Assembly (NCBI RefSeq): GCF_007833795.1
Contig: NZ_CP032702.1
Location: 3,694,529-3,758,528, forward strand
Length of the DNA: 64,000 nt
Source of the DNA: Candidatus Pantoea soli
GTDB lineage: Bacteria; Pseudomonadota; Gammaproteobacteria; Enterobacterales; Enterobacteriaceae
Direction of reading: 5' to 3'
The first letter of the stretch is position 1, and each line of letters opens with the position of its first letter. Below the pieces are notes generated by a model that was given only the letters and a program-made list of their open reading frames with translations, ran no database searches and was not told the DNA's origin. Of this stretch, positions 34,575 to 49,085 are shown one piece after another. A program made the position numbers and the translations under genes.

Positions 34575-34821
34575 TGTGGATAAGATCGTCTGATTCATGC
34601 GTATAACCGGTAGTTATCCAAAGAACAACCGCTGCTGCTTTTTTCAGCTGTGCATAAGTCCCAAAGTTGATCTCAGCTTATTCGGATCAGGATCACCGAT
34701 CATTCACAGTAAGTGATCCTTGCTAATTGTCTGTCATGGCTGCCTTTTTCCGGGTTATCAACAGGAGAGGCCGATCCTAATAAGAGATCTAACAGAGAGA
34801 TCATATAAAAGAATAAAGATC
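34575..34821. other. oriC: Chromosomal replication origin oriC
   Basis: 247 bp from box R4 to the far 13-mer (245 bp in E. coli), between mioC and mnmG. DnaA boxes: R4 TGTGGATAA (34575-34583), R2 TTATCCAAA (34614-34622), an R5/M-type TGTGCATAA (34649-34657) and R1 TTATCAACA (34755-34763). Three AT-rich 13-mers follow R1: CTAATAAGAGATC (34777-34789, identical in complement to E. coli R), TAACAGAGAGATC (34790-34802) and AAGAATAAAGATC (34809-34821). At least ten GATC sites for Dam/SeqA are dispersed through it. R1 is one base off the TTATCCACA consensus. Confidence 0.96.
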
Positions 34822-34930
34822 CTTTCTTTTAAACCACACGATCCCGCGACTTTCGCCTGCACCATAATTTCAGTAGAATCCACCGCCCAGGGCAACGATC
34901 CCTGTCCGGACACTAACGAGGACCCACTTC

Positions 34931-36820
34931 ATGTTTTATCCAGATCCTTTTGACGTCATCGTAATCGGTGGTGGTCATGCGGGTACAGAAGCCGCTATGG
35001 CGGCTGCCCGAATGGGTCAGCAAACCCTGTTACTCACCCATAACATTGATACGCTTGGACAAATGTCCTGTAATCCGGCAATCGGTGGCATCGGGAAAGG
35101 ACACCTGGTTAAGGAAGTGGATGCCTTAGGCGGTTTGATGGCCAGCGCAATCGACCAGGCGGGCATTCAGTTTAGGATACTAAACGCCAGCAAAGGCCCG
35201 GCCGTACGGGCAACGCGTGCACAGGCTGACCGTGTGCTTTACCGGCAGGCCGTGCGCACCGCACTGGAAAACCAGCCAAACCTGATGATCTTCCAGCAGG
35301 CGGTTGACGATCTGATTGTGGAAAACGATCGCGTGACCGGTGCTGTAACCCAGATGGGCCTGAAGTTCCGCGCGAAAACCGTCGTGCTGACGGTCGGGAC
35401 CTTCCTGGATGGCAAAATTCATATTGGCCTGGACAACTACAGCGGTGGCCGCGCGGGCGATCCGCCGTCTATTCCGCTGGCGAAACGCCTGCGTGCACTG
35501 CCGCTGCGTGTCAACCGTCTCAAGACCGGCACGCCGCCGCGTATCGATGCGCGTACTATCGATTTTTCCGTCCTGACGCCGCAGCATGGCGATAACCCGA
35601 TGCCGGTGTTCTCGTTCATGGGCAGTGCTGCCCAGCATCCGCAGCAGGTGCCATGCTGGATCACGCATACCAACGAACAGACACACGACGTGATCCGCCG
35701 TAACCTCGATCGCAGCCCGATGTATGCCGGGATCATCGAAGGGATCGGTCCGCGCTATTGTCCGTCGATCGAAGATAAAGTCATGCGCTTTGCCGATCGT
35801 AATGCGCATCAGATCTTCCTTGAACCGGAAGGGCTGACCAGTAACGAAATTTATCCAAACGGTATCTCGACCAGCCTGCCTTTTGACGTGCAGATGCAGA
35901 TTGTGCGCTCAATGAAAGGGCTGGAGAACGCGAAGATCGTCCGTCCGGGATATGCCATTGAGTATGACTTCTTCGATCCGCGCGATCTGAAACCAACGCT
36001 GGAAAGTAAGTTTATCCACGGTCTGTTCTTCGCCGGCCAGATCAACGGCACCACCGGTTATGAAGAAGCCGCTGCACAGGGGCTGCTGGCAGGCCTTAAC
36101 GCCGCGCGTCAGTCGGCGGATAAAGAGGGCTGGGCACCACGCCGCGACCAGGCTTACCTTGGCGTGCTGGTGGATGACCTGTGCACGCTGGGCACCAAAG
36201 AGCCGTACCGCATGTTTACCTCGCGCGCGGAATATCGTCTGATGCTGCGTGAAGACAATGCCGACCTGCGTCTGACTGAAACCGGCCGCGAGCTGGGGCT
36301 GGTCGATGATGCACGCTGGGCCCGTTATAACCAGAAGCTGGAAGCAATCGAACAGGAGCGTCAGCGTCTGCGCGATCTGTGGGTGCATCCGAAATCAGAA
36401 AACGTGGCTGACGTTAACAGCGTGATCAGCGCGCCGCTGACGAAAGAAGCCAGCGCGGAAGATCTGCTGCGCCGTCCGGAAATGACCTACGCACTGCTGA
36501 TGTCGGTGCCGGGCTACGGTCCGATGGTGGCAGATGAACAGGCTGCCGAGCAGGTTGAGATTCAGGTGAAATACGAAGGTTACATTGCACGTCAGCAGGA
36601 AGAAATTGATCGCCAGCAGCGTAATGAAAATACGCTGTTACCGGTGGATCTCGATTATCGTCAGGTCAATGGCCTGTCGAATGAGGTGATTGCGAAGCTC
36701 AACGACCACAAGCCAACCTCTATCGGCCAGGCGTCGCGTATCTCCGGTATTACGCCTGCGGCTATCTCAATTTTGCTGATTTACCTGAAAAAACAGGGTC
36801 TGCTGCGCAAAAGCGCCTGA
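34931..36820 (+). CDS. mnmG: tRNA uridine-5-carboxymethylaminomethyl modification enzyme MnmG (GidA)
   Basis: FAD/NADH-dependent partner of MnmE that modifies U34 of certain tRNAs. It is 629 aa, as in E. coli. The N-terminal FAD-binding fold is [12 protein letters not shown], with the conserved [14 protein letters not shown]; the C-terminal helical domain ends [11 protein letters not shown] -10-like TAGAAT (34874-34879) lies in front. Transcription away from oriC is known to stimulate initiation in E. coli. Confidence 0.99.
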   Translation: MFYPDPFDVIVIGGGHAGTEAAMAAARMGQQTLLLTHNIDTLGQMSCNPAIGGIGKGHLVKEVDALGGLMASAIDQAGIQFRILNASKGPAVRATRAQADRVLYRQAVRTALENQPNLMIFQQAVDDLIVENDRVTGAVTQMGLKFRAKTVVLTVGTFLDGKIHIGLDNYSGGRAGDPPSIPLAKRLRALPLRVNRLKTGTPPRIDARTIDFSVLTPQHGDNPMPVFSFMGSAAQHPQQVPCWITHTNEQTHDVIRRNLDRSPMYAGIIEGIGPRYCPSIEDKVMRFADRNAHQIFLEPEGLTSNEIYPNGISTSLPFDVQMQIVRSMKGLENAKIVRPGYAIEYDFFDPRDLKPTLESKFIHGLFFAGQINGTTGYEEAAAQGLLAGLNAARQSADKEGWAPRRDQAYLGVLVDDLCTLGTKEPYRMFTSRAEYRLMLREDNADLRLTETGRELGLVDDARWARYNQKLEAIEQERQRLRDLWVHPKSENVADVNSVISAPLTKEASAEDLLRRPEMTYALLMSVPGYGPMVADEQAAEQVEIQVKYEGYIARQQEEIDRQQRNENTLLPVDLDYRQVNGLSNEVIAKLNDHKPTSIGQASRISGITPAAISILLIYLKKQGLLRKSA

Positions 36821-36867
36821 TCGACCCCGGGGCGGGGTAACTCGCCCCCGTTAATGGAATATTCGTC

Positions 36868-37485
36868 GTGATTAACAAACTTTCCCGGCTGCTCAGCGCG
36901 GCAAACATTTCCCTCTCCGATCAACAAAAACAGCAGCTGGTTGACTATGTGGCACTGCTGCATAAGTGGAACAAAGCCTACAACCTGACGTCAGTTCGCG
37001 ATCCGCAGCAGATGCTGGTGCGTCACATTCTTGACAGTGTGGTGGTTGAGCCACATCTGCAGGGTGACCGCTTTATTGACGTGGGAACCGGCCCGGGCCT
37101 GCCAGGCATTCCGCTGGCCATTGTGCGTCCGCAGGCACACTTTACGCTGCTGGATAGCCTGGGTAAGCGCGTGCGCTTTCTGCGCCAGGTTCAGCATGAG
37201 TTAGGGCTTACTAACGTCACGCCGGTGCAGAGCCGGGTCGAAGATTTTCCGGCCGAACCACCGTTTGATGGCGTCATCAGCCGTGCGTTCGCTTCCCTTG
37301 AGGATATGCTCAACTGGTGTCATCATCTGCCGGCGACCGAAGGACGCTTCTATGCGCTGAAAGGTGTGCGTCCGGATGAAGAGATTGCTACGCTGCCGGC
37401 AGGCTTTACGCTGCAGAATATTGTGCCGTTGCAGGTGCCGGAACTGGACGGTGAGCGTCACCTTGTCGTGATTTCCCGTCAATAG
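36868..37485 (+). CDS. rsmG: 16S rRNA (guanine-527-N7)-methyltransferase RsmG (GidB)
   Basis: 205 aa (207 in E. coli). The SAM-binding motif is [17 protein letters not shown] and the downstream catalytic region VISRAFASL. The start is GTG with a TGGA element upstream. It is 47 bp after mnmG and likely in the same transcript. Confidence 0.97.
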   Translation: MINKLSRLLSAANISLSDQQKQQLVDYVALLHKWNKAYNLTSVRDPQQMLVRHILDSVVVEPHLQGDRFIDVGTGPGLPGIPLAIVRPQAHFTLLDSLGKRVRFLRQVQHELGLTNVTPVQSRVEDFPAEPPFDGVISRAFASLEDMLNWCHHLPATEGRFYALKGVRPDEEIATLPAGFTLQNIVPLQVPELDGERHLVVISRQ

Positions 37486-38079
37486 GCGCAAAAAAGGTGT
37501 GGATTTATCAGGATTCACACCGGCTTTGCAGTAATTGATGTTGCGCAAAAAAAACGCAGTTGAACACCCGACAGAAAACATCTCGCGCCGGCAGGGCAGG
37601 GGAAGTGAGTTAACAACCGTTGCGGAAATTATCCGAAAAGGGCTGTTACATTTAACGATTAATTCACAAAATATTATCAGTTAGATCACTTACCTGCCTG
37701 TATTTCCTGAAGCGTATAGTCACGGCAGAAAATATAACTCAGCAATAAGTCGGCGGACGTAATATGAGTTTTACGTTTTTATTGCGACGCGTGATGTCAA
37801 TAGAGTGTTTTTATGGAAAAACTGCGCGATAAGCGGCAACGTTAATTTTATGTAACTGATTTAACTGTAAATAAAGCCACATTGCTTTAGCGGGTTTTTG
37901 GGTTAAAACAAATCACATCCTTTATGTACTGCTTATAATGTGATCTGAAGCACGCTTTAAAAGCAAGTCAGCACGGCAATTTCAGACAAACGGCTGACGC
38001 TGTGCGGAAGCGAATGTTTTGAAAAATAGCCCTCCAGAAAGAAATTTAAATAATTGTTCACCTTTTCGCTACTTAGCGA
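37486..38079. other. Long AT-rich rsmG-atpI intergenic region
   Basis: No ORF or RNA is supported here. A hairpin-like GGTGTG...CACACC (37496-37521) follows rsmG without a clear T-run. TGTGATCTGAAGCACGC at about 37939-37955 resembles a CRP site with one good half, next to a TATAAT (37934-37939). Base composition is clearly more AT-rich than the neighbouring genes. Confidence 0.55.
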
Positions 38080-38107
38080 TTGAAATCGCAGGTGCGGCCC
38101 GTATAAT
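38080..38107 (+). promoter_or_regulatory. atp operon promoter
   Basis: TTGAAA, 16 bp, TATAAT, about 90 bp before atpI. A second candidate (TTGACT, 17 bp, TCTTAT at 38126-38154) follows it. Confidence 0.8.
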
Positions 38108-38198
38108 TTGCACGGCTTTTGCTGCTTGACTCAAATGAGTAAAGGCAGTCTTATACGACACGCGACATACCCCGTCCGGGGCAGGAGAGTTTAGCGTC

Positions 38199-39406
<1,208 letters not shown>

Positions 39407-39428
39407 TTTTTTATCTCAACAACTTAGC

Positions 39429-39731
<303 letters not shown>

Positions 39732-39804
39732 TGATGAGGAACGGATTCTGCCGTTTATCGCTGATAGCGGCAGAGCAAGTTAACTTAATAAGAGGCATTG
39801 TGCT

Positions 39805-40275
39805 GTGAACATTAATGCAACAATCCTCGGCCAGGCCATCGCGTTCATCCTGTTTGTCGCGTTCTGCATGAAGTACGTATGGCCGCCGATCATGGCTGCC
39901 ATCGAAAAGCGCCAGAAAGAAATTGCTGAAGGCCTTGCTTCTGCTGAACGCGCGAAGAAAGATTTGGATCTTGCGCAGGCCAATGCGACCGACCAGCTGA
40001 AAAAAGCGAAAGAAGAAGCTCAGGTCATTATCGAGCAGGCGAACAAACGCCGTGCCCAGATTCTGGACGAAGCCAAAACTGAAGCTGAGACTGAACGTAA
40101 CCGCATCGTGTCTCAGGCGCAGGCAGAAATCGAAGCCGAGCGCTCACGTGCACGTGAAGAGCTGCGTAAGCAAGTCGCGTTGCTGGCATTAGCTGGCGCC
40201 GAGAAAATCATCGAACGTTCCGTGGATGAAGCTGCTAACAGCGACATCGTTGATAAACTGGTCGCTGAACTGTAA
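39805..40275 (+). CDS. atpF: F1Fo ATP synthase subunit b
   Basis: 156-aa peripheral stalk subunit: one N-terminal membrane helix and a long charged coiled coil. The start is GTG (39805), as in E. coli. About 110 bp separate it from atpE. Confidence 0.98.
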   Translation: MNINATILGQAIAFILFVAFCMKYVWPPIMAAIEKRQKEIAEGLASAERAKKDLDLAQANATDQLKKAKEEAQVIIEQANKRRAQILDEAKTEAETERNRIVSQAQAEIEAERSRAREELRKQVALLALAGAEKIIERSVDEAANSDIVDKLVAEL

Positions 40276-40289
40276 GGAGGGAGGGGCTG

Positions 40290-40823
40290 ATGTCTGATCT
40301 GATTACTGTAGCTCGCCCCTACGCCAAAGCAGCTTTTGACTTTGCTGTTGAGCATCAAAGTATCGAACGCTGGCAAACCATGCTGGCGTTTGCCGCAGAA
40401 GTGGCTCGCAACGAACAGATGGCAGAACTCCTTTCCGGTGCACTGGCACCGGAAGCCTTGTCTGCTTCTTTCAATGCAGTCTGTGGTGATCAACTTGATG
40501 AACACGCTCAGAACCTGATCAAGGTAATGGCGGAGAACGGACGTTTGACAGCGCTACCCGCTGTGCTGGACCAGTTCATTCAACTGCGCGACGCTTATGA
40601 AGCGACGGCCGAAGTTGACGTGATCTCCGCCAGTGCACTGAGTGACAGCCAGCTGACCAAAATCAGCGCCGCGATGGAAAAACGTCTGTCACGCAAAGTT
40701 AAGCTGAATTGCAAAATTGATAAGTCTGTAATGGCAGGTGTGGTTATCCGTGCGGGTGACCTGGTGATTGATGGCAGCGTGCGCGGCCGTCTTGACCGTC
40801 TGGCAGACGTCTTGCAGTCTTAA
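40290..40823 (+). CDS. atpH: F1Fo ATP synthase subunit delta
   Basis: 177-aa stalk subunit linking b to the top of F1. The N-terminal helical bundle starts [14 protein letters not shown]; the C-terminal segment [20 protein letters not shown] is conserved. Preceded by AAGGAGGGAGG. Confidence 0.98.
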   Translation: MSDLITVARPYAKAAFDFAVEHQSIERWQTMLAFAAEVARNEQMAELLSGALAPEALSASFNAVCGDQLDEHAQNLIKVMAENGRLTALPAVLDQFIQLRDAYEATAEVDVISASALSDSQLTKISAAMEKRLSRKVKLNCKIDKSVMAGVVIRAGDLVIDGSVRGRLDRLADVLQS

Positions 40824-40837
40824 GGGGACTGGAGCAT

Positions 40838-42379
40838 ATGCAACTGAATTCCACCGAAATCAGCGAACTGATCAAGCAGCGCATTGCTCAGTTCAATGTC
40901 GTGAGCGAAGCTCACAACGAAGGTACTATTGTTTCTGTAAGTGACGGTATCATCCGCGTACACGGCCTGGCCGATGTCATGCAGGGTGAAATGATTGCTC
41001 TGCCGGGCAACCGTTACGCTATCGCACTGAACCTTGAGCGCGACTCAGTAGGTGCAGTGGTGATGGGTCCGTACGCTGACCTCGCCGAAGGCATGAAGGT
41101 TAAGTGCACCGGCCGTATCCTCGAAGTACCGGTAGGCCGTGGCCTGCTGGGCCGCGTGGTGAACACCCTGGGTGCGCCAATTGACGGTAAAGGCGCCATC
41201 GACAACGACGGCTTCTCGCCGGTTGAAGTGATTGCACCTGGCGTTATCGATCGTCAGTCTGTAGACCAGCCTGTTCAGACCGGTTACAAATCTGTCGATG
41301 CGATGATTCCAATTGGCCGTGGCCAGCGTGAGCTGATCATCGGTGACCGTCAGACCGGTAAAACCGCGATGGCAATCGACGCCATCATCAACCAGCGCGA
41401 CTCTGGCATCAAATGTGTCTATGTTGCGATTGGTCAGAAAGCGTCAACCATTTCTAACGTGGTACGCAAGCTGGAAGAGCACGGTGCGCTGTCTAACACC
41501 ATCGTGGTGGTCGCTTCTGCTTCTGAATCCGCTGCGCTGCAGTACCTGGCTCCGTACGCGGGTTGCGCCATGGGCGAATACTTCCGTGACCGCGGTGAAG
41601 ATGCACTGATCGTATATGATGACCTGTCCAAGCAGGCTGTTGCTTACCGTCAGATCTCCCTGCTGCTGCGCCGTCCGCCGGGCCGTGAAGCATTCCCGGG
41701 TGACGTGTTCTATCTCCACTCCCGTCTGCTGGAGCGTGCATCACGCGTGAGCGCTGATTACGTTGAGCGTTTCACCAACGGTGAAGTGAAAGGTAAAACC
41801 GGTTCTCTGACCGCGCTGCCGATCATTGAAACCCAGGCAGGTGACGTTTCTGCATTCGTTCCGACCAACGTAATCTCGATTACCGATGGTCAGATCTTCC
41901 TGGAATCTAACCTGTTCAACTCCGGTATCCGTCCGGCTGTTAACCCGGGTATCTCTGTATCCCGTGTTGGTGGTGCTGCACAGACCAAGATCATCAAGAA
42001 ACTGTCCGGTGGTATCCGTACCGCACTGGCACAGTATCGTGAACTGGCGGCGTTCTCGCAGTTCGCATCCGATCTGGATGATGCAACACGTAAACAGCTG
42101 AGCCACGGTCAGAAAGTGACCGAGCTGCTGAAGCAGAAACAGTATGCACCGATGTCTGTTGCACAGCAGGGTCTGGTACTGTTTGCAGCGGAGCGCGGCT
42201 TCCTGAACGACGTTGAACTGTCGAAAATCGGCAGCTTCGAAGCCGCTCTGCTGGCGTTCGCTGACCGCGAACACGGTGAGCTGATGGCTGAAATCAACCA
42301 GGCGGGTAACTACAACAACGAAATCGAAGCGAAGCTGAAAAGCCTCCTCGAAACGTTTAAAGCAACCCAGTCCTGGTAA
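40838..42379 (+). CDS. atpA: F1Fo ATP synthase subunit alpha
   Basis: 513-aa non-catalytic nucleotide-binding subunit. The P-loop is GDRQTGKT (about 169-176); the arginine-finger region is [17 protein letters not shown]. Confidence 0.99.
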   Translation: MQLNSTEISELIKQRIAQFNVVSEAHNEGTIVSVSDGIIRVHGLADVMQGEMIALPGNRYAIALNLERDSVGAVVMGPYADLAEGMKVKCTGRILEVPVGRGLLGRVVNTLGAPIDGKGAIDNDGFSPVEVIAPGVIDRQSVDQPVQTGYKSVDAMIPIGRGQRELIIGDRQTGKTAMAIDAIINQRDSGIKCVYVAIGQKASTISNVVRKLEEHGALSNTIVVVASASESAALQYLAPYAGCAMGEYFRDRGEDALIVYDDLSKQAVAYRQISLLLRRPPGREAFPGDVFYLHSRLLERASRVSADYVERFTNGEVKGKTGSLTALPIIETQAGDVSAFVPTNVISITDGQIFLESNLFNSGIRPAVNPGISVSRVGGAAQTKIIKKLSGGIRTALAQYRELAAFSQFASDLDDATRKQLSHGQKVTELLKQKQYAPMSVAQQGLVLFAAERGFLNDVELSKIGSFEAALLAFADREHGELMAEINQAGNYNNEIEAKLKSLLETFKATQSW

Positions 42380-42431
42380 TGTCTGGCGGCTTGTCTGAAA
42401 AGGCAGGCCGCAAGGCTTTGAGGAGAAGCTA

Positions 42432-43298
42432 ATGGCCGGCGCAAAAGAAATACGTACCAAGATCGGCAGCGTTAAAAATACGCAAAAGATCACCAAAGCG
42501 ATGGAAATGGTCGCCGCCTCCAAAATGCGTAAAACGCAGGAACGCATGGCGGCCAGCCGTCCGTATGCAGATACCATGCGCAAAGTGATTGGTCACCTTG
42601 CTCTTGGTAATCTGGAATACAAGCACCCATACCTGGATGAGCGCGACGTGAAGCGCGTCGGCTACCTGGTCGTTTCGACTGACCGCGGGCTTTGTGGTGG
42701 TTTGAACGTTAACCTGTTCAAAAAATTGCTGGCAGAAATGAAAAGCTGGGCAGATAAAGGCGTACAGAGCGATCTGGCGATTATCGGCTCCAAAGGGCTT
42801 TCATTCTTCGGCTCTGTCGGTGGCAACGTCGTGGCACAGGTCACTGGCATGGGCGATAAGCCTGCGCTGTCTGATCTGATTGGCCCGGTAAAAGTGATGC
42901 TGCAGGCCTATGATGAAGGCCGCATCGACAAGCTGTATATCGTCAGCAACAAGTTTAACAACACCATGTCTCAGACTCCGACCATTACCCAACTGCTGCC
43001 GTTACCGCCAGCGGAAGGTGAAGAAGAGATGAAGGCGAAGACCTGGGATTACCTGTACGAACCCGATCCGAAAGCGCTGCTGGATACTCTGCTGCGTCGT
43101 TATGTCGAATCGCAGGTTTATCAGGGTGTGGTGGAAAACCTGGCCAGTGAGCAGGCTGCACGTATGGTGGCTATGAAAGCAGCTACCGATAACGGCGGAA
43201 ACCTGATCAAAGAGCTGCAGTTGGTTTACAACAAAGCTCGTCAGGCCAGCATCACTCAGGAACTTACCGAGATCGTCTCGGGAGCCTCCGCGGTTTAA
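42432..43298 (+). CDS. atpG: F1Fo ATP synthase subunit gamma
   Basis: 288-aa rotor shaft. The N-terminal helix is [21 protein letters not shown]; the long C-terminal helix ends [11 protein letters not shown]. Both form the coiled coil inside the alpha-beta ring. Confidence 0.99.
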   Translation: MAGAKEIRTKIGSVKNTQKITKAMEMVAASKMRKTQERMAASRPYADTMRKVIGHLALGNLEYKHPYLDERDVKRVGYLVVSTDRGLCGGLNVNLFKKLLAEMKSWADKGVQSDLAIIGSKGLSFFGSVGGNVVAQVTGMGDKPALSDLIGPVKVMLQAYDEGRIDKLYIVSNKFNNTMSQTPTITQLLPLPPAEGEEEMKAKTWDYLYEPDPKALLDTLLRRYVESQVYQGVVENLASEQAARMVAMKAATDNGGNLIKELQLVYNKARQASITQELTEIVSGASAV

Positions 43299-44759
<1,461 letters not shown>

Positions 44760-44783
44760 TAACGGTTTCCCGGGAGGAATGGT

Positions 44784-45203
44784 ATGGCTATGACTTTTCA
44801 TCTGGACGTGGTCAGCGCGGAGCAGCAAATGTTCTCCGGTCTGGTACAGCGTATCCAGGTGTCAGGTAGCGAAGGTGAGCTGGGTATCCACCCGGGTCAC
44901 GCCCCGCTTCTGACCGCCATCAAGCCTGGTATGATTCGCATCGTGAAACAGCACGGCGAAGAGGAGTATATCTACCTCTCTGGCGGCGTGCTGGAAGTAC
45001 AGCCGGGCAGCACGACCGTTCTGGCCGACACTGCGATTCGCGGTGAAGACCTCGACGAAGCGCGCGCGCTGGAAGCGAAACGCAAAGCAGAAGAGCACAT
45101 GAACAGCAGCCACGGCGACGTGGACTACGCTCAGGCCTCTGCAGAGCTGGCGAAAGCTATCGCGAAACTGCGTGTTATCGAGCTGACCAAAAAAGCGATG
45201 TAA
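44784..45203 (+). CDS. atpC: F1Fo ATP synthase subunit epsilon
   Basis: 139 aa, as in E. coli. The N-terminal beta sandwich ([25 protein letters not shown]) and two C-terminal helices can act as an inhibitor of ATP hydrolysis. Last gene of the operon. Confidence 0.98.
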   Translation: MAMTFHLDVVSAEQQMFSGLVQRIQVSGSEGELGIHPGHAPLLTAIKPGMIRIVKQHGEEEYIYLSGGVLEVQPGSTTVLADTAIRGEDLDEARALEAKRKAEEHMNSSHGDVDYAQASAELAKAIAKLRVIELTKKAM

Positions 45204-45222
45204 TCAGGCTTTGTGCGTCACG

Positions 45223-45255
45223 AATGCCAGCCCTTCCGGGCTGGCATTTTTTTTG
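45223..45255 (+). terminator. atp operon terminator
   Basis: An 11-bp stem (AATGCCAGCCC / GGGCTGGCATT, loop TTCC) followed by a run of T, 19 bp after the atpC stop. Confidence 0.95.
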
Positions 45256-45312
45256 TCTGATCGCCATGACCGTACGGCCTGATATTCCATGTCTGTCCGG
45301 GGCAGAGACATT

Positions 45313-45354
45313 CAGCGCTGCACGCAGTCCATACAGCGCTACACGCAGTCCATA
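45313..45354 (+). repeat. Tandem 21-bp direct repeat before glmU
   Basis: Two copies of CAGCGCT(G/A)CACGCAGTCCATA, differing at one base, then a partial third (CAGCGC). They lie between the atp terminator and glmU in an otherwise featureless 260-bp stretch. Confidence 0.85.
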
Positions 45355-45514
45355 CAGCGCCGCGCCGCATCAGGGCAGCCGCAGGGCGGGTAAAGAACAC
45401 GGTGGTGTGCCGCCGCGCCGTTTCAGTGTTTACGCTAATTTCGGGCGGAGAAAAATGTAGTAATCTCAGGCCTAAACCTTACACTTTCGAAAGTTAAATT
45501 GAGTCTGGATAGTT

Positions 45515-46885
45515 ATGTCGACGAACGCAATGAGTGTGGTGATCCTGGCGGCTGGCAAAGGCACCCGTATGTATTCCGATCTGCCAAAAGTGCTGCATAG
45601 CCTGGCAGGTAAACCGATGGTTCAGCACGTCATTGATGCCGCAACCGGCCTCGGCGCACAGCAGGTACATCTGGTGTATGGCCACGGGGGCGAGCAGTTA
45701 AAGCAGGCGCTGGCACACAACACCCTGAACTGGGTGCTGCAGGCGGAGCAACTGGGCACCGGCCATGCGATGCAGCAGGCTGCGCCGTTTTTCGCTGATG
45801 ACGAAGACATTCTGATGCTGTACGGCGATGTGCCGCTGATCACCCAGGCCACGCTGCAGCGGCTGCGTGAAGCCAAACCGGCGGGCGGTATCGGCCTGCT
45901 GACCGTGGTACTGGACAATCCCACCGGCTATGGTCGTATCGTGCGTGAAAATGGCACGGTAACCGGCATTGTCGAACAGAAAGATGCCTCTGAGGCACAG
46001 CTGAACATTCAGGAGATCAACACCGGCATCCTGATCGCCAACGGCGGCGACCTCAAACGCTGGCTGGCGCAGCTCAATAACCATAATGCGCAGGGCGAGT
46101 TCTATATCACCGATATCATCGCCATGGCCCATCAGGAAGGTCGCCTGATTAACGCCGTACACCCGGTGCGTAACAGCGAAACAGATGGCGTAAATAACCG
46201 CCTGCAGCTGGCCACGCTGGAGCGCGTTTATCAGCTGGAGCAGGCAGAGCAGCTGCTGCTGGCCGGCGTGATGCTGCGCGATCCGGCACGCTTTGACCTG
46301 CGCGGTACGCTGCAGCACGGTCGTGATGTGGAAATTGACAGCAACGTCATACTTGAAGGCAACGTCACCCTGGGCAACCGGGTAAAAATCGGGGCCGGCT
46401 GCATCATCAAAAACAGCGTGATTGCTGACGACTGCGAGATCAGCCCTTACTCGGTCATTGAGGATGCGCGACTGGCCAGCGCCTGTACCGTCGGGCCCTT
46501 TGCCCGCCTGCGTCCGGGCAGCGAACTGGCTGAAGAGGCGCACGTCGGCAACTTTGTTGAGATGAAAAAGGCCTCTCTGGGCAAAGGTTCCAAAGCCGGC
46601 CACCTCTCCTATCTGGGTGATGCAGAGATCGGCGCTGGCGTGAATATCGGTGCCGGAACCATCACCTGCAACTATGACGGGGCGAATAAGTTTAAAACTG
46701 TCATCGGCGATAACGTATTTGTTGGCTCGGATACGCAGCTGGTGGCACCGGTCAGCGTGGCGGCGGGCGCCACCATTGCGGCCGGAACGACCGTGATGAA
46801 AGACGTCACCGCGGCCGATCTGGTCTACAACCGCAAAGAGCAAAACCAGAAGTCTGGCTGGCAGCGTCCGGTGAAGAAAAAATAA
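45515..46885 (+). CDS. glmU: Bifunctional GlcN-1-P acetyltransferase / GlcNAc-1-P uridylyltransferase
   Basis: Makes UDP-GlcNAc for peptidoglycan and LPS. It is 456 aa, equal to E. coli. The N-terminal pyrophosphorylase has LAAGKGTRM (11-19); the C-terminal left-handed beta helix (hexapeptide repeats from about 250) bears the acetyltransferase site ([12 protein letters not shown]). It is followed by glmS. Confidence 0.99.
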   Translation: MSTNAMSVVILAAGKGTRMYSDLPKVLHSLAGKPMVQHVIDAATGLGAQQVHLVYGHGGEQLKQALAHNTLNWVLQAEQLGTGHAMQQAAPFFADDEDILMLYGDVPLITQATLQRLREAKPAGGIGLLTVVLDNPTGYGRIVRENGTVTGIVEQKDASEAQLNIQEINTGILIANGGDLKRWLAQLNNHNAQGEFYITDIIAMAHQEGRLINAVHPVRNSETDGVNNRLQLATLERVYQLEQAEQLLLAGVMLRDPARFDLRGTLQHGRDVEIDSNVILEGNVTLGNRVKIGAGCIIKNSVIADDCEISPYSVIEDARLASACTVGPFARLRPGSELAEEAHVGNFVEMKKASLGKGSKAGHLSYLGDAEIGAGVNIGAGTITCNYDGANKFKTVIGDNVFVGSDTQLVAPVSVAAGATIAAGTTVMKDVTAADLVYNRKEQNQKSGWQRPVKKK

Positions 46886-47082
46886 AAAGGCAGGGCCGGC
46901 GACGATCGGCCCGTCAGCAGTGCGATTACCCTTAATCCGGTCGCGGCAGAGTCGTGCGTTGCGCACACCTGTCAGCGGCCGGAACAGGGGGCAGTTACTC
47001 TCCCCACTCTCTACAAGGCTCGGGGAAACGTCAGGTCAGATGACAACGCAATGGCCGAAAGCCATGAAGTCAGGAAATTATT

Positions 47083-48912
47083 ATGTGTGGAATTGTTGGT
47101 GCAGTAGCGCAGCGTGACATTGCAGAAATTCTGCTGGAAGGCCTGCGTCGTCTGGAGTATCGCGGCTATGACTCTGCCGGTCTGGCCGTTGTGGATCGTC
47201 AGGGCCATATGACGCGCCTGCGTCGTGTGGGCAAAGTGGCTAATCTGGCAGAAGCTGCCGATCAGCAGCCGCTGGTCGGCGGAACCGGTATCGCGCACAC
47301 CCGCTGGGCAACGCATGGCGAACCCTCAGAGGCCAATGCGCATCCGCATGTCTCAGAGCACGTTATCGTCGTGCACAACGGCATTATTGAAAACCACGAG
47401 CCACTGCGTGCGCTGATGATTGAGCGCGGTTACCGTTTCGCCTCTGAAACCGACACCGAAGTGGTGGCACATCTGGTGCACTGGGAACAGAAGCAGGGCG
47501 GAACGCTGCGCGACGTGATCCTGCGGGTGATTCCGCAGCTGCGCGGTGCCTATGGCATGGTGATCATGGACAGCCGCGATCCGTCCGTGCTGGTAGCAGC
47601 CCGTTCCGGCAGTCCGCTGGTCATTGGTCGGGGTGTGGGCGAAAACTTTATCGCGTCTGACCAGCTGGCCCTGCTGCCGGTGACCCGCCGCTTCATCTAC
47701 CTGGAAGAGGGGGACATCGCTGAAATTACCCGTCGCGAAGTCACCATTATCGACCGTGACGGTCAGCAGGCGAAGCGCCCGGAGATCGAATCCAACGCGC
47801 AGTACGACGCCGGTGACAAAGGCCTCTACCGCCATTACATGCAGAAAGAGATTTACGAGCAGCCCAACGCCATCAAAAGTACGCTGGCGGGCCGTTTCCA
47901 TGATGGCATCGTTGATCTGCGCGAATTAGGTGAACAGGCCGAAGCGCTGCTGAGCAAAGTCGAACATATTCAGATCATCGCCTGTGGCACCTCGTATAAC
48001 TCCGGCATGGTATCGCGCTACTGGTTTGAATCGCTGGCTAACCTGCCGTGTGATGTGGAGATCGCCTCTGAATTCCGCTATCGCAAATCGGCGGTGCGTA
48101 AAAACAGCCTGCTGATTACCCTGTCGCAGTCGGGCGAAACCGCTGACACCCTGGCCGCTCTGCGGCTGTCAAAAGAGCTGGGTTATCTTGGTTCGCTGGC
48201 CATCTGTAACGTTGCCGGTTCGTCGCTGGTGCGCGAATCCGATCTGGCGCTGATGACCAAAGCCGGCACCGAAATCGGCGTGGCGTCCACCAAAGCCTTC
48301 ACCACCCAGCTGGCGGTGCTGCTGATGCTGGTGGCCAAACTGGGTCGTCTGCACGGTATGAAGCCGGAAACCGAGCACGAAATCGTGCATGCGCTGCAGG
48401 CGCTGCCCAGCCGCATTGAGCAGATGCTGGCACAGGATAAAGTGATCGAAAACCTGGCAGAAGGGTTCTCTGACAAGCATCATGCGCTGTTCCTCGGCCG
48501 CGGCGATCAGTATCCGATTGCCATGGAAGGTGCGCTGAAGCTGAAAGAGATCTCCTACATTCACGCTGAAGCCTATGCAGCCGGTGAGCTGAAACATGGC
48601 CCGCTGGCGCTGATTGATGCCGATATGCCGGTGATTGTGGTGGCGCCGAACAACGAGCTGCTGGAGAAGCTGAAGTCCAACATTGAAGAAGTGCGCGCGC
48701 GCGGCGGTCTGCTGTACGTGTTTGCCGATCAGGATGCCGGATTCAGCGACAGCGAAGGCATGAAGATTATCTCTCTGCCGCACGTTGAAGAGGTGATCGC
48801 CCCTATCTTCTATACGGTGCCGCTGCAGCTGCTCTCCTATCACGTCGCGCTGATCAAAGGCACAGACGTCGATCAGCCGCGCAACCTGGCGAAATCGGTC
48901 ACCGTGGAGTAA
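47083..48912 (+). CDS. glmS: Glutamine-fructose-6-phosphate aminotransferase
   Basis: Synthesises glucosamine-6-phosphate. It is 609 aa. The N-terminal glutaminase has the nucleophile Cys2 (MCGIVGAV); two SIS isomerase domains follow ([24 protein letters not shown]) and the protein ends KSVTVE. The leader (46886-47082) has a short hairpin ATGGC-CGAAA-GCCAT (about 47052-47066) just before the ribosome-binding site. In E. coli this leader is regulated by the sRNA GlmZ; a GlmZ site was not verified here. Confidence 0.99.
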   Translation: MCGIVGAVAQRDIAEILLEGLRRLEYRGYDSAGLAVVDRQGHMTRLRRVGKVANLAEAADQQPLVGGTGIAHTRWATHGEPSEANAHPHVSEHVIVVHNGIIENHEPLRALMIERGYRFASETDTEVVAHLVHWEQKQGGTLRDVILRVIPQLRGAYGMVIMDSRDPSVLVAARSGSPLVIGRGVGENFIASDQLALLPVTRRFIYLEEGDIAEITRREVTIIDRDGQQAKRPEIESNAQYDAGDKGLYRHYMQKEIYEQPNAIKSTLAGRFHDGIVDLRELGEQAEALLSKVEHIQIIACGTSYNSGMVSRYWFESLANLPCDVEIASEFRYRKSAVRKNSLLITLSQSGETADTLAALRLSKELGYLGSLAICNVAGSSLVRESDLALMTKAGTEIGVASTKAFTTQLAVLLMLVAKLGRLHGMKPETEHEIVHALQALPSRIEQMLAQDKVIENLAEGFSDKHHALFLGRGDQYPIAMEGALKLKEISYIHAEAYAAGELKHGPLALIDADMPVIVVAPNNELLEKLKSNIEEVRARGGLLYVFADQDAGFSDSEGMKIISLPHVEEVIAPIFYTVPLQLLSYHVALIKGTDVDQPRNLAKSVTVE

Positions 48913-48922
48913 CCTCCTTTCT

Positions 48923-48955
48923 GAGCGAGCCTGCAACGGGCTCGCTCTGTTTTGC
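48923..48955 (+). terminator. glmUS terminator
   Basis: GAGCGAGCC / GGCTCGCTC stem with a 7-nt loop followed by TGTTTTG, just after the glmS stop. Confidence 0.85.
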
Positions 48956-48958
48956 CGC

Positions 48959-48976
48959 CTGTCATATAACTGTCAC
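48959..48976 (+). promoter_or_regulatory. Pho box 1 upstream of pstS
   Basis: CTGTCATATAACTGTCAC, two direct CTGTCA half-sites 11 bp apart, the PhoB recognition pattern. Confidence 0.92.
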
Positions 48977-48991
48977 AATTCGTACATTTCA

Positions 48992-49009
48992 CTGTCATCA
49001 AACTGTCCT
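48992..49009 (+). promoter_or_regulatory. Pho box 2 upstream of pstS
   Basis: CTGTCATCAAACTGTCCT, 33 bp downstream of box 1. It replaces the -35 of the pstS promoter; the -10 TATTTT (49009-49014) follows at once, as in E. coli pstS. Confidence 0.92.
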
Positions 49010-49085
49010 ATTTTCCCTCCAGCAGCAATCACTGACTCCTACTAAAACGGCTCCAAGCCTGATTTTTTAATCCCCTGGAGGGAAC

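Noticed and set aside
45698..46966. 422-codon minus-strand ORF
   Set aside because: Antisense to glmU; no recognisable motifs.
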